Of a stretch of DNA of 64,000 bases, positions 16,465 to 26,297 are shown one piece after another. Every line of letters starts with the position of its first letter. The stretch's first letter is position 1. Origin of the DNA: Velthaea sp965214335. Its GTDB lineage: Bacteria > Vulcanimicrobiota > Vulcanimicrobiia > Vulcanimicrobiales > Vulcanimicrobiaceae. Location: assembly GCA_965214335.1 (NCBI GenBank), contig CBDCBO010000005.1, positions 558,001-622,000 of the forward strand, given 5' to 3'. Position numbers and translations under genes: made by a program. Below the pieces are notes generated by a model that did not search any database, had not been told where the DNA came from, and saw nothing but the letters and a program-made list of their open reading frames with translations.

Positions 16465-18106
16465 GCAGGCCGGCGAATCGCTCGCGCAGATCGCGTTTGA
16501 GAAATTTCCCGACTCCGGTTCGGGGAATCGTATCGAGAAACAAAATCCGGTCGGGCAGCCACCATTTCGCCACGCGGGCGGCGAGCCAATCGCGCAGCGA
16601 CGCTTCGTCGGCAACGGCGCCGTCGCGTAGCACGACGGCCGCCACCGGCCGTTCGAGCCACTTTTCGTGGGGCAGGCCGAAGACGCAGGCTTCTTTCACC
16701 GCGGCGTGACCCATGAGCGTGTTCTCCAGCTCGACGGAACTGATCCACTCGCCGCCCGATTTGATCATATCTTTGGAGCGGTCGACGATCTCCATATAAC
16801 CGTCCGGATCGACCGTTACGATGTCGCCGGTTTTGAACCAGCCGTCAAAAAATGCCGCGCTCGTCGCCGCCGGATTTTGGAAATAGCCGGCCGCGACCGC
16901 CGGTCCGCGCACGTACAGTTCGCCCCGCGCGATTCCGTCTTGCGCGATCGGCGCGTGGTCGTCATCGAGCACCTTCCACTGCACGATCGGCGAGAACGTC
17001 CCCTGTTTGAGCCGTTTGGCGCGGCGTTGTTCGGGCGGCAATGCGTCGAGTTCGCCCTTGATGAACGAGACGGTACCGACCGGGCTCATCTCGGTCATGC
17101 CCCAAGCATGACAAACGCGAATGCCCAACGCCTCGAGATCGTCGAACAGTTTGGGCGGCACGGCGGAGCCGCCGATGACGATTCGCTCGAGCGTGGGCGG
17201 CACGTCGCCGGTCTGCTGCAGATAATCGCGCGCGGCGAGCCACACCGTCGGAACGCCGGCCGAAACGGTAACGCCCTCGGCGGCGATCAGGCTGCAAATA
17301 CTGCGCGGATCGAGCTGCGCGCCGGGCATCACGATCTTCGCGCCGACCATCAGCCCAAGATACGGTAGACCCCATGCGTTGACGTGGAATTGGGGCACGA
17401 TCGGCAGCACGGTATCGCGCTGCGACAGCGCTAAGCTGTCGGCCAGGCCGGTGGCGAATGCGTGCAGCACGTGCGACCGATGAGTGAACAACGCGCCTTT
17501 GGGTTCGCCGGTGGTTGCCGAGGTATAGCATAACGTCGCAGCCGCATGTTCAGGCAGCGCCGGATAGTCATACACGTCCGGCTCGGCGGCCAGCAGCGCC
17601 TCGTAATCGCAAGCGTTGGGTAGCGCGTCATGCGCCTCGCCCATGATCACGAAGCGCAGCTCGCCCAGCGCCGGCCGGGCGGCGATCGCGGTACGCATCG
17701 CGGGCACCAGACTGCCGTCGACGAACACGATCCGGTCGCCGGCGTGCGCGATCATATCGCCGACTTGGTCGGGAAATAAGCGAATGTTGGCCGTATGCAG
17801 CACCGCGCCGATGCACGGCACACCGTAATATAATTCCAAGTGGCGGTGCGTGTTCCAGCCGAAGCTGGCGATCCGATCGCCACCACGCACGCCCAACCGG
17901 TGCAGCGCATGCGCGAGCTGGGCAACGCGCCGGCCGAAGCCGGCATAGGTATAGCGCGCTAGTCCGGCGCCGTCACGCGACACGATCTCGCGTTGTGGAT
18001 GATTGCGTAGCGCATGGTCGAGAATGCCCGTAACCGTCAGCGGAATATCCATCATCAAGCCGGGCAGCGTTGCAATGCTTTGCTGTGGGCGCAACATCGA
18101 GGTCAT
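16454..18106 (-). CDS. Medium/long-chain acyl-CoA synthetase (AMP-forming)
   Basis: 550 residues of the ANL adenylate-forming superfamily. The P-loop-like A3 motif is YTSATTGEPKGALFTHR, followed by AWGMTEMSPVGT (A5), WFKTGDIVTVDPDGYMEIVDRSKDMIKSGGEWIS (A7-A8) and the A10 lysine in PRTGVGKFLKRDLR. The GGEWIS end of A8 and the AlkK-like architecture favour a medium or long chain acid. Expected to charge fatty acids for beta-oxidation. It is followed on the same strand by no beta-oxidation genes here; a second synthetase lies upstream. Confidence 0.9.
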   Translation of the reverse strand: MTSMLRPQQSIATLPGLMMDIPLTVTGILDHALRNHPQREIVSRDGAGLARYTYAGFGRRVAQLAHALHRLGVRGGDRIASFGWNTHRHLELYYGVPCIGAVLHTANIRLFPDQVGDMIAHAGDRIVFVDGSLVPAMRTAIAARPALGELRFVIMGEAHDALPNACDYEALLAAEPDVYDYPALPEHAAATLCYTSATTGEPKGALFTHRSHVLHAFATGLADSLALSQRDTVLPIVPQFHVNAWGLPYLGLMVGAKIVMPGAQLDPRSICSLIAAEGVTVSAGVPTVWLAARDYLQQTGDVPPTLERIVIGGSAVPPKLFDDLEALGIRVCHAWGMTEMSPVGTVSFIKGELDALPPEQRRAKRLKQGTFSPIVQWKVLDDDHAPIAQDGIARGELYVRGPAVAAGYFQNPAATSAAFFDGWFKTGDIVTVDPDGYMEIVDRSKDMIKSGGEWISSVELENTLMGHAAVKEACVFGLPHEKWLERPVAAVVLRDGAVADEASLRDWLAARVAKWWLPDRILFLDTIPRTGVGKFLKRDLRERFAGLLIA

Positions 18107-18223
18107 GTTCCATCCTTGCTTGGCGCTCGGCGTTCGTTCGTAGCGGCACGTCGAAATCCCACAAGCGCCGGCTGCGCGTCAGACGCGGACCGACGCTGCG
18201 GCCACCGGGGCCGTCGAGTGCTC

Positions 18224-20005
18224 TTAAACGCTGGTGGGTTCGGCGATGCCGGCCGGTACGGTATCGATCAGTCCGGCATAGAGCCGCTCGACGATGCGCC
18301 GGCGGACTTTTTGCGTCGGTGAAAGTTCACCATCCTCGATGGTGAGATCGCGCGGCAGGATGCCGATCGTGCGAATCTGTTCGAATGGCGCGAGATCGTG
18401 CGTTTGCAGCCGCGCTTCGTGCTGCAAAAATTCGCTGACATCGTGACGCGCGGCGAGCTGCGCGGCGCCCAGCGACTCGGGCAAGTGTAATTCGGCCCGA
18501 AGCGTGTTCCAATTTGGTGCGATGAGCGCTGCCGGATGCGCGCGCTGCGCGCCGAAAACCATCGCTTGATTGAAATAGATCGAACGCAGCAGCGCCGACT
18601 CGATCCGCGCCGGTGCGATATATTTACCGCCCGATGTTTTAAATAACTCGTTCTTGCGGTCGACGATGCGTACGCACCCGTCGGCCCGGATCGTCGCGAT
18701 GTCACCGGTGTGCAACCAGCCGTCATGGAGTACCCGCGCGGTCGCCTCGACGTCGCGGTAATAGCCTTTCATAACGCCCGGTCCACGCACGAGCAGTTCA
18801 CCGTCGTCGGCGAGTTTTAGCTCTACATTGGGAATCGCCGTGCCGACGGTGCCGACCGCCGGATGAAGTGGTGAGTTGACCGTGACCACCGGCGAGCATT
18901 CGGTGAGCCCGTAGCCTTCGGAAATCGGTACGTCGAAGCCCATGAACGTGAACGCCGTATCGGGATGCAAAGGCGCGCTGCCGCTACCGAAAAACTTGAG
19001 TTGCGCGAGGCCTAGAAGCGGCTTGATGTGTTTGAGCGCGAGCATATGCGCCAGCCGGTACGTCAACGCCAGTGAGGCGTTGACGGCCTCACCGGCGGAA
19101 CGAGCCCGCATGTATTCGCGCCCGACGCCGAGTGCCCACGGGACGATCTTGGCCTTGAGTCCGCCGCTGTTCTTCGCCTTGGCGACGATGCCGACCAACA
19201 CGCGCTCGAAGATACGCGGCACCGCGAGGACCATGACCGGCTGCACCGAGCGCATATCATCGAGCAGGTTCTCGATCTTGGTATTAACGTACACCACCGA
19301 GCGGCGTAAAAAATACCCGTACAGATTGGTGCTCTCGTAAATATGCGCGTAGGGCAAGATCGAGAGGATCGCATCGCCCGGCCGAATGATGTCGGCGATG
19401 AGCGCGAACGCGTCGATGGCGTTTGACGCGATGTTGCGATGGCTGAGCATCACGCCTTTGGGCTGACCGGTCGTTCCCGACGTGTAGATGAGAACGGCCA
19501 GATCGTCCGAGTCGATTCGGCCGGCGATGGCGGCGAGTTGGGCCGGTTCGCGGGTGCTGCCGGTCGCTTCCAACGCCGCCAGATCGTCGGAACCCGACTC
19601 GAAGATAAGGGTCCGCGGCAGGTGCAGTTCGGCGGCCCGCAAGGTATCGCGACGGTGCGCCGTATCGACGAAGAGCAGCCGGGCGGCGCTATCGGTGAGA
19701 ATGTGGCGCACTTGATCGTGAGCTTGGCTGGCATATAACGGCACGCTGACCGCGCCGGCGCTGATGATGGCGAAGTTCGCGACGATCCAATCGATGCAGT
19801 TCGGCGCCATGAGCGCGACCCGGTCGCCGTCGCCGATACCGGCGGCCCGCAAGCCGAGCGCCGCGGCGCGCACACGCGCGAAGAAAGTGTGTGCGGTGAG
19901 CACCTCCCACTCGCCCGCCGGCGTACGCTGCGCGACCATCGGCCGATCCGGTCCGCTCGCGGCATCGGCAAGCAAGTCGAGCAAGGTTTGGCGCGATTGG
20001 CTCAT
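18224..20005 (-). CDS. Long-chain fatty-acid-CoA ligase (FadD15-like)
   Basis: 593 residues from ATG at 20005 (MSQSRQTLLDLL). The frame runs to 20221, but those 72 extra residues overlap the divergent gene and look non-coding. Motifs: YTSGTTGQPKGVMLSHRN (A3), EGYGLTECSPVVT (A5), WLHTGDIATIRADGCVRIVDRKNELFKTSGGKYIAP (A7-A8), and the C-terminal TQKVRRRIV that replaces the usual lysine-bearing A10 in FadD15-type synthetases. Cytoplasmic activation of long-chain acids, for lipid synthesis or breakdown. Confidence 0.9.
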   Translation of the reverse strand: MSQSRQTLLDLLADAASGPDRPMVAQRTPAGEWEVLTAHTFFARVRAAALGLRAAGIGDGDRVALMAPNCIDWIVANFAIISAGAVSVPLYASQAHDQVRHILTDSAARLLFVDTAHRRDTLRAAELHLPRTLIFESGSDDLAALEATGSTREPAQLAAIAGRIDSDDLAVLIYTSGTTGQPKGVMLSHRNIASNAIDAFALIADIIRPGDAILSILPYAHIYESTNLYGYFLRRSVVYVNTKIENLLDDMRSVQPVMVLAVPRIFERVLVGIVAKAKNSGGLKAKIVPWALGVGREYMRARSAGEAVNASLALTYRLAHMLALKHIKPLLGLAQLKFFGSGSAPLHPDTAFTFMGFDVPISEGYGLTECSPVVTVNSPLHPAVGTVGTAIPNVELKLADDGELLVRGPGVMKGYYRDVEATARVLHDGWLHTGDIATIRADGCVRIVDRKNELFKTSGGKYIAPARIESALLRSIYFNQAMVFGAQRAHPAALIAPNWNTLRAELHLPESLGAAQLAARHDVSEFLQHEARLQTHDLAPFEQIRTIGILPRDLTIEDGELSPTQKVRRRIVERLYAGLIDTVPAGIAEPTSV

Positions 20006-20065
20006 CGACGAAGAATTCCGTGGGTAGTAGGAACTTTCTTTCCGGCACGGATAAAGGCCCACGCG

Positions 20066-21172
20066 ATGAAATCGAGTTGGTACACCCTGACCGCGGCATT
20101 CGTGCTCTTGACGCTCGGTGCGACGTTCACATGCGCCCGGGCCGACGACGGAATGGCGCATGCCATGACGTCCACGCTCGTTTTGCCGGCAAATTCCGCG
20201 CTGCGCGATATCATGGCGCAAGCGATCCCGGTCGGCGCGCGTCAGCGTCCGCTGCGCGCGCCCGGCTTACCGGTCGGACTTTCGTACACGCTCGATGCGT
20301 CGAGCGCTTTTCCGTATGGCCAGACAGGTTCCAACGCGGGTTTGCCGGGCGGGATCGACGCCGTGCTGGGGTACGGTTTCAATCGCTACCATCGTATCCA
20401 AGCCGGATACTACGAGTTTCAAGAATACCCGTTTAGCTTCAACACCGGTGTCGTGCCGGTATATCTGCAGGGCCTTTCGTCACCCGTCGGCGTGACCAAT
20501 TTGGCGACGCAGCCGATCGACGTCGCGACGAAAAATAAGATATTGACGCTGGTCGCGCAAAATCTGTTTTTGGTCGGCGGAAAATTTCCGCTCATCATCT
20601 CGCCGACGTACGTCGCTCGAACCGCGAACGTCGGCGGACACGGTGACACCCAACTGCTCGAGATCGACGGCTTCCCGCAGACGGTGCACTTGCGTTCGTC
20701 TCAGGAATATATTCTGCCGCTCACCGTTCCGTTTGTCGCCAGTCCACGCTTCTTCGGTACGCTCACGGCGGCGGCGCAGTGGAACGTCAATCTCAACGGC
20801 GCGAACGCCGCACCGAATCGGGCCCAATTCTTCGGCCTGTTGTATCTCGAATACCGGGCCAGCCGCAGGACGGCGTTCTTCGTTCAGCCTTCCCGTTTGG
20901 TCCAATACTTCGCGATCGACCCCGATCAAGAACACGTGCCGACACTCATTTTTGGCGTATCGCACCGCTTTACCAAGCAGACGTTCGTGCAAATGACGGG
21001 CTCGACCGGGGGCGCTTCGAATCGTAAAAATCCGGGCATCGAGTCGATCACCTGCCAGCAGATCAGTCCCAGCGGCGGCTGCGCCGTGTCGGCACCGCAA
21101 GTCGGCGGTTTGCACGCGGCGCAAGTTCAAATTCAGTTCGGCATCGGCTCCCCATCGGTGATTCCATTATGA
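20066..21172 (+). CDS. Exported protein, probable outer-membrane beta-barrel
   Basis: 368 residues from ATG at 20066, with AAAGG before it. A signal peptide covers 1-27 (MKSSWYTLTAAFVLLTLGATFTCARA). The mature protein is rich in Tyr, Phe, Gly and Asn with alternating amphipathic strands (LSYTLDASSAFPYG, GFNRYHRIQAGYYEFQEYPF, LYLEYRASRRTAFFVQPSRLVQYFA, LIFGVSHRFTKQTFVQMTG, AAQVQIQFGIG). This is typical of barrels, although no family is recognised. The SGNH esterase lipoprotein overlaps its stop by 4 bp, so the pair may serve a common surface process. Confidence 0.6.
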   Translation: MKSSWYTLTAAFVLLTLGATFTCARADDGMAHAMTSTLVLPANSALRDIMAQAIPVGARQRPLRAPGLPVGLSYTLDASSAFPYGQTGSNAGLPGGIDAVLGYGFNRYHRIQAGYYEFQEYPFSFNTGVVPVYLQGLSSPVGVTNLATQPIDVATKNKILTLVAQNLFLVGGKFPLIISPTYVARTANVGGHGDTQLLEIDGFPQTVHLRSSQEYILPLTVPFVASPRFFGTLTAAAQWNVNLNGANAAPNRAQFFGLLYLEYRASRRTAFFVQPSRLVQYFAIDPDQEHVPTLIFGVSHRFTKQTFVQMTGSTGGASNRKNPGIESITCQQISPSGGCAVSAPQVGGLHAAQVQIQFGIGSPSVIPL

Positions 21173-22620
21173 AGATGCGTGTACTTGGTGCGGCTGCGCT
21201 CGCCGTCATGCTCGGGGCATGTTCGGGCGGCGGCAGCGATCGATCCATTCCGGCGCTCGGCAGCGCGACGAATCCGGTCAGCGGAACGTCGCCCACGGCA
21301 CCGCTGCTCAAACTCGTTGGTGTCGGCGACAGCCTGACGGCGGGCGTTCAATCCAACGGGCTTATGGGCGCCGACGTCCGGCCCAATCCATTTTATACCG
21401 GCACGCCCGCCGGTTCGCCGTTCCCGATCGTGCAAGCGACGCAGACGCATGGCTTTTGGGCGCTGTTGTGGACGCAAGCAAACGGTGGCGCCGCCGTCGA
21501 CAATCCGGCCACCTCGCCATTACCGCTGATCGTACCGCCGGGCATCGGCCAAGTTTTAGTCCCCAAAGACGCGCTGGGCGATCTGACCAGCATTTCGCCT
21601 GCCTGCGGCGCGAACAATCAAATCGCGTACGGTTACGCGACGGCGCCCGGCACGCGGCTCAATGCGGCAGCCATTCCGTCCGACCTCGGCATTCCGGGCC
21701 AAACCGTCCACGAGGCGCTCTATCAGATCGCACCCGAAACCGGTTGCGGCGTGCCGGTGAATGCCGGTATCTTCGGCGGTCTCGCCAACATCGTCAATTC
21801 CGAAAGTCAGACGTTGTATCCGGTGCTCGCCAATTTCCCCAAGGGCACCACGCAGGTGGCCGCCGCTGCCGGATTGCACGGCACGATCGATACCGTTTGG
21901 CTCGGCTCGAACGATCTGCTCAAATTCGCCTTCTCCGGCGGCACGTTGCCGCCGACGGCACCGGCGGCGATGCAAACCGACATCGTGGCGATCGTCAACG
22001 CGCTGCATGCGTCCGGCGCCAAAGTCGCCGTATCGAACCTCATCGACGTGCTGCACGCGGCGTATTTCGTTCCCTCGGCGCTGTTCCCGACAGTCTTTAC
22101 GGCGCGCTTGACGCCGGTTCTCGGTGCCGCGGCCGCGGCGGTCGCCGGTCCGCAATTGGCGGCCGAGGTCGATGCAACGTACGGGCTCGGCAGCAACGGC
22201 TATCTGACGATCACCGGACTGACCAAAGTGCTCACCGCCGTCGCACAAGGTCAAACGCTGCCGGCGCTGGGCGCGGGCGATCTGGTGTCCGACGCGCTGG
22301 CCGCCCAGATCGCACAACTCAATGCTGCGTACAACGCCGCGATCGCGGCGGCGGTCGCAAGCACCGGCGCGGTGCTCGTCGACGTGCATACGCCGCTGGC
22401 GGCCGCGTATGCCGCCGGTGGGATCGCCATCGCGCCGAAGTGCTGCGGCTTCGTTTACGGCCAAGGTTTTTTCAGCCTCGACGGCATCCATCCGTCGAAC
22501 ACCGGCTACGCCGTTGTCGCAAACGTCTTCATCGGCACGCTCAACGCGGCGTTCCACACCGCGATTCCGGCAGTCGACGTCAGTGCGGTATACGCAACGG
22601 ACATCTACGCTCCGCATTAG
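21169..22620 (+). CDS. SGNH/GDSL-type esterase lipoprotein
   Basis: 483 residues. A lipoprotein signal ends in LGAC (Cys18). Block I is VGVGDSLTAG with nucleophile Ser56 (GDSL). Block III is probably LGSNDLL, and block V, DGIHPSNTGYA, supplies the Asp and His near residue 440. This is a large secreted or envelope-anchored SGNH hydrolase; the long Ala/Gly/Pro-rich middle is unusual. ATG overlaps the stop of the upstream barrel-like gene. Substrate (lipid, acetylated glycan) unknown. Confidence 0.85.
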   Translation: MKMRVLGAAALAVMLGACSGGGSDRSIPALGSATNPVSGTSPTAPLLKLVGVGDSLTAGVQSNGLMGADVRPNPFYTGTPAGSPFPIVQATQTHGFWALLWTQANGGAAVDNPATSPLPLIVPPGIGQVLVPKDALGDLTSISPACGANNQIAYGYATAPGTRLNAAAIPSDLGIPGQTVHEALYQIAPETGCGVPVNAGIFGGLANIVNSESQTLYPVLANFPKGTTQVAAAAGLHGTIDTVWLGSNDLLKFAFSGGTLPPTAPAAMQTDIVAIVNALHASGAKVAVSNLIDVLHAAYFVPSALFPTVFTARLTPVLGAAAAAVAGPQLAAEVDATYGLGSNGYLTITGLTKVLTAVAQGQTLPALGAGDLVSDALAAQIAQLNAAYNAAIAAAVASTGAVLVDVHTPLAAAYAAGGIAIAPKCCGFVYGQGFFSLDGIHPSNTGYAVVANVFIGTLNAAFHTAIPAVDVSAVYATDIYAPH

Positions 22621-22711
22621 TGAACGGCAGAACTCTTTTGCATAGGAAGGCTATTCAAGAGAATATAAGGTTGCTCGATAACGCGCCCTATTCGAGTAAT
22701 GAGGAAATCGT

Positions 22712-23803
22712 ATGAAACGCACTGTCTGCGGGCGCCTTTGGGCCGCCGCACTTGCCGTCGCCCTCGCCGCCGGCGCGACCCTTGGCGGGTCGCCCGCGCT
22801 CGCGGCGACGCATCCGCCGCCGTACAAAATCGCGCTGAGCAATTCGTACATCGGAAATAGTTGGCGCGTCGAGATGGTCAACGAGTTCAAAGCGGCGTGC
22901 GCGATGGAACCGCTCAAATCGATCGCGACGTGTACCGAGTACAGCTCGGGGAACGATGTTTCCAAGCAGACGGCGCAGATCGACGACTTGATCTCGTCGC
23001 ACGTCGATGCGATCGTGCTCAACGCCGCGTCGCCGACCGGACTCAACGGCGTCGTCTCCCAGGCTTGCGCGGCGGGCATCCTGGTGGTTTCGTTTGACGC
23101 CGTTGCCACCAACCCGTGCGGCATCAAGGTCAATACCGACCAGTTCGCCTTCGGTCAAAAAGGCGCCCAGTTCTTAGTCGACGCGCTGCACGGCAAAGGC
23201 AATATCATTCAGGTGACGGGCGTTGCCGGAACGAGCGTCGATCAAGAGCGCAATCGCGGCGCTGAGGCCGTGTTCGCGAAGTATCCCGACATCAAAGTCG
23301 TCGCCAAATACGCCGGCAAGTGGGCGTCGGACGAAGCGCAGCGCGCGACGGTGCAACAGCTGCCGTCGTTAGGTAAAATCGACGGCGTGTGGTGCCAGGG
23401 CGGTACCGACGGCGTGATTCGCGCGTTACTCGACGCCAAGCGCCCCTTTCCGATTCCAATCGTCGGCGAGGCGGAGAACGCGTTCCGTCAATACATGCTT
23501 CAATATAAAGACAAAGGCTTCAAAGCGCTGTCCATCGGCCAGCCGCCGTTCCTGGGTATCATCGCGCTGTACTTAGCGACGGAAGTGCTGCAAGGTAAAC
23601 ATCCCAAGAGCGACGTCACGATCGACTTTCCGTTCGTCACCCAAGATACGGTCAAGGAAGGCCTGACGACGTTTAAAGATCTGCCCGGCAGCTACTTCGT
23701 GGACTTTACCGACAGCGGACCGAAAGCCACCGTCCTGGTGTGTAAGGATGCCGTGCTGCACGGCACGCCGTGTCCGGGTAAGCTTGCCGTTCGTCTACCG
23801 TAA
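22712..23803 (+). CDS. ABC transporter sugar-type periplasmic binding protein
   Basis: 363 residues, with a signal peptide (1-32, ending SPALAA), then a periplasmic-binding protein fold of the ribose/galactose class (Peripla_BP_4). IALSNSYIGNSWRVEMVNEF, the DDLISSHVDAIVLNAASPTGL stretch, GVAGTSVDQERNRGAEAVF and VWCQGGTDGVIRALLD are in the expected order. GAGGAAAT stands 4 bases before the ATG. It opens an operon of four transporter genes plus a phosphoesterase. The ligand, a sugar, polyol or nucleoside-like compound, cannot be named from sequence. Confidence 0.88.
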   Translation: MKRTVCGRLWAAALAVALAAGATLGGSPALAATHPPPYKIALSNSYIGNSWRVEMVNEFKAACAMEPLKSIATCTEYSSGNDVSKQTAQIDDLISSHVDAIVLNAASPTGLNGVVSQACAAGILVVSFDAVATNPCGIKVNTDQFAFGQKGAQFLVDALHGKGNIIQVTGVAGTSVDQERNRGAEAVFAKYPDIKVVAKYAGKWASDEAQRATVQQLPSLGKIDGVWCQGGTDGVIRALLDAKRPFPIPIVGEAENAFRQYMLQYKDKGFKALSIGQPPFLGIIALYLATEVLQGKHPKSDVTIDFPFVTQDTVKEGLTTFKDLPGSYFVDFTDSGPKATVLVCKDAVLHGTPCPGKLAVRLP

Positions 23804-23814
23804 GCGGCACATCG

Positions 23815-25305
23815 ATGCGGGCGATCGAAGGGATCGCGCTCTCGAAGGCTTTCGGCGGCGTCGTCGCACTGCGGGGTGCCTCGTTCGCCGCCGAAAGCGG
23901 TGAAGTGCACGCCCTCGTCGGCGAAAACGGAGCCGGAAAAAGCACGCTCATCAAGTTGCTCAGCGGCTTGTATCCGCCCGATTCGGGAGAGATCCGGGTC
24001 AACGACGCCACGGTTCATTTCGGTCGTCCGCAAGATGCGTTGGCCTCCGGCATCGGGACGGTGTTTCAAGAGTTGACCCTGCTGCCGTATATGACGGTCG
24101 CGGAAAATCTGATGCTGGGCCGCGAGCCGCGCTCGGGGCCGTTCATCGACAAACGCAAATTACTCGCTGCGGCGCACGGGCTTTTCGACGACGCCGGGAT
24201 CAGCGGCATCGAGCCGCTCGAACTCGTGGCGAATCTGTCGCTGTCGCAGCAGCAGATCGTTGAAATCGTCAAAGCCGTCTCGCGCCGGCCGCGAATCATC
24301 TTCATGGACGAGCCGACGTCGGCGTTGGCCGAACACAGCGTCGGGTGGCTCTTCGGCGTCATCAAACGCCTGCGCGAGGACGGCACCTGCATCGTCTTTA
24401 CCTCCCACCGCTGGAACGAAATCAAAGGCATCGCCGACCGGATTACCGTGTTCCGCAACGGCGAATGGGTGGCCACGTCGGCGGCTACGGAATTAACCGA
24501 AGACGATGCGGTGGAACGGATGACCGGACAGCGGCTCGATGTGCTGTTTCCCAAACCCGCGCCGGTCCAGAGCGATACGCACGCACTGAGCGTCGCGGGC
24601 CTGACTGCGAAAGGCTTGCGCGCGCTGTCGTTCGAGGCGCGCACGGGTGAAGTGTTGGGTATCGGCGGTCTCGCGGGCCAGGGTCAACGCGAACTCTTTC
24701 TCACGCTTTTCGGCGTCAACGCGCGGCTGAGCGGTAGCGTCGGCGTCGCCGGCCGGCCCACGCAGGTTCGCAGCCCGCGCGACGCGATTCGCGCCGGCAT
24801 CGCGCTCATTCCCGAGGATCGAAAAACCGAAGGGTTGCTGCTGCCGCTTTCGGTGCGCCAAAATCTCGCGCTGGCGGTGCTCGCGCGCGTGTCGCGTTTG
24901 GGCTTCGTGCGCCGGATCGCCGAGGATGCTCTGATCGGCTCGATGGTGACCAGCCTTGCGATCAAAACGCCCACGCCGGGTCAGCGCGTCGGCGCGCTCA
25001 GCGGCGGCAACCAGCAGAAAGTGCTGATCGGCCGCTGGCTGCTCACCAATGCGCGTGTCCTGCTGCTGTACGACATCACGCGGGGTGTCGACGTCGGCAC
25101 CAAACGCGATATCTACCTGTTGATCCGCCGGCTAAGCGAAGAAGGACGCACGATTCTGTTGTATTCGACCGACACCGAAGAGATCGCGCACCTGTGTCAC
25201 CGGGTACTCATCATGCGTGAAGGGCAAATCGTGAGCGAGCTGCGCGATCCCTTGACTCCCGAAGCGATCGTTGCCGCGGCGATTCGGGTGCCGATCGCTT
25301 CGTGA
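23815..25305 (+). CDS. ABC transporter ATP-binding protein (RbsA/MglA type, two NBDs)
   Basis: 496 residues with two nucleotide-binding domains. The first has a full Walker A (GENGAGKST, about 38-46), an LSLSQQQIVEIV signature and IIFMDEPTSAL. The second has the degenerate Walker A GLAGQGQRELF usual for this class, ALSGGNQQKVLIGRWL and the YDITRGVDVG D-loop region. Energises the two permeases immediately downstream. It starts 12 bp after the binding-protein gene stop, and its own stop overlaps the permease start by 4 bp. Confidence 0.93.
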   Translation: MRAIEGIALSKAFGGVVALRGASFAAESGEVHALVGENGAGKSTLIKLLSGLYPPDSGEIRVNDATVHFGRPQDALASGIGTVFQELTLLPYMTVAENLMLGREPRSGPFIDKRKLLAAAHGLFDDAGISGIEPLELVANLSLSQQQIVEIVKAVSRRPRIIFMDEPTSALAEHSVGWLFGVIKRLREDGTCIVFTSHRWNEIKGIADRITVFRNGEWVATSAATELTEDDAVERMTGQRLDVLFPKPAPVQSDTHALSVAGLTAKGLRALSFEARTGEVLGIGGLAGQGQRELFLTLFGVNARLSGSVGVAGRPTQVRSPRDAIRAGIALIPEDRKTEGLLLPLSVRQNLALAVLARVSRLGFVRRIAEDALIGSMVTSLAIKTPTPGQRVGALSGGNQQKVLIGRWLLTNARVLLLYDITRGVDVGTKRDIYLLIRRLSEEGRTILLYSTDTEEIAHLCHRVLIMREGQIVSELRDPLTPEAIVAAAIRVPIAS

Positions 25306-26297
25306 GCCGGTATTCTCCGCAACTGCGGTTGCGCTATTTCGCGGTGCAGAACGTGCCGCTGTTGCTCAGCCTGGGACTGTTTGCCGCGATGGTCGTGCTG
25401 TACGCGGTGCTGTTCGCATTGAAACAAAGCCGGCTGCCGGGAGCGTTCGAGCTGCTCACGACGGTAAACAATACGTTATCGGTGGGACTGGCCGCCGTCG
25501 GGCAAACCTTCGTCGTCCTCACCGGCGGCATCGACCTCTCCGTCGGCGGCATCGTCGATGTCACCAATAGCGTTGCGGCGCGGTTCATGCAAGATTCACC
25601 GGCATCGATCGTACTCGTTTCGGTGGGCGTGCTCGCCGTGGGAGCCTTTGCCGGACTGGTCAACGGTTTGCTCGTCGTTTATGGGCGCTTACAGCCGATC
25701 ATCGTAACGCTCGCGACACTGGCCATCTGGGAAGGAATTGCGCTGCTGATTCTACCGCAACAGGGCGGTTCAATCCCACCGATGCTCACCGCGGTGCTGG
25801 CCGGAACGCTGCCGATCGTTAGCTGGCTGCCGAACAGCACGCTCATCGTCGTCGTGCTCGTCATTCTGTGGCAATTGCTGCGGAACACCCGATTTCTGAC
25901 GTCGGTGTATGCGATCGGGAACGATGAACGGGCGGCTCGCGCGAACGGCATTTCGGTGGCTCGCGCGAAGCTTGGGGCATATACGCTGGCCGGCACGTGC
26001 GCGGGCGCGGCCGGTTTATATTTCGCAGCGGCCAACACGTCCGGCGACGCGACCAGCGGTACGCCGTTCACGCTCACGTCGATCGCGGCCGTCGTGCTCG
26101 GCGGCGTTAGCCTGTTCGGCGGTCGCGGCAGCGCGATCGGCAGCTTAGCCGGCGCTTTTATTTTAACGCTGCTGCTCAACGTGTTATTTTTCGCCGGCGT
26201 CAACACGCAGCTTCAGGAGTTTTTTCAAGGACTCTTTCTCATTTTGGCAGTGGTGGCGAGTACGCTCGTGCGGCGCTCGTTACAGCGGGCGCGATGA
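25302..26297 (+). CDS. ABC transporter permease (RbsC type) 1
   Basis: 331 residues with about nine hydrophobic helices. The conserved AVGQTFVVLTGGIDLSVGGIVD region (about 65-85) and the EAA-like AIGNDERAARANGISVARAKLGAYTLAG loop mark BPD_transp_2. Overlaps the ATPase gene and the second permease by 4 bp each, so the channel is probably a heterodimer. Confidence 0.92.
   Translation: MSRYSPQLRLRYFAVQNVPLLLSLGLFAAMVVLYAVLFALKQSRLPGAFELLTTVNNTLSVGLAAVGQTFVVLTGGIDLSVGGIVDVTNSVAARFMQDSPASIVLVSVGVLAVGAFAGLVNGLLVVYGRLQPIIVTLATLAIWEGIALLILPQQGGSIPPMLTAVLAGTLPIVSWLPNSTLIVVVLVILWQLLRNTRFLTSVYAIGNDERAARANGISVARAKLGAYTLAGTCAGAAGLYFAAANTSGDATSGTPFTLTSIAAVVLGGVSLFGGRGSAIGSLAGAFILTLLLNVLFFAGVNTQLQEFFQGLFLILAVVASTLVRRSLQRAR

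Noticed and set aside
18318..18331. GGTGAAAGTTCACC, a palindrome resembling the bch operator
   Set aside because: Its spacer is four bases rather than six, and it lies inside the FadD-like coding region near the 3' end.
21219..22715. A 498-residue plus-strand frame inside the SGNH esterase gene
   Set aside because: It is Arg/Gln/His-rich, as expected from a +1/+2 shift of high-GC coding DNA, and the esterase frame has a lipobox, GDSL and DxxH motifs.
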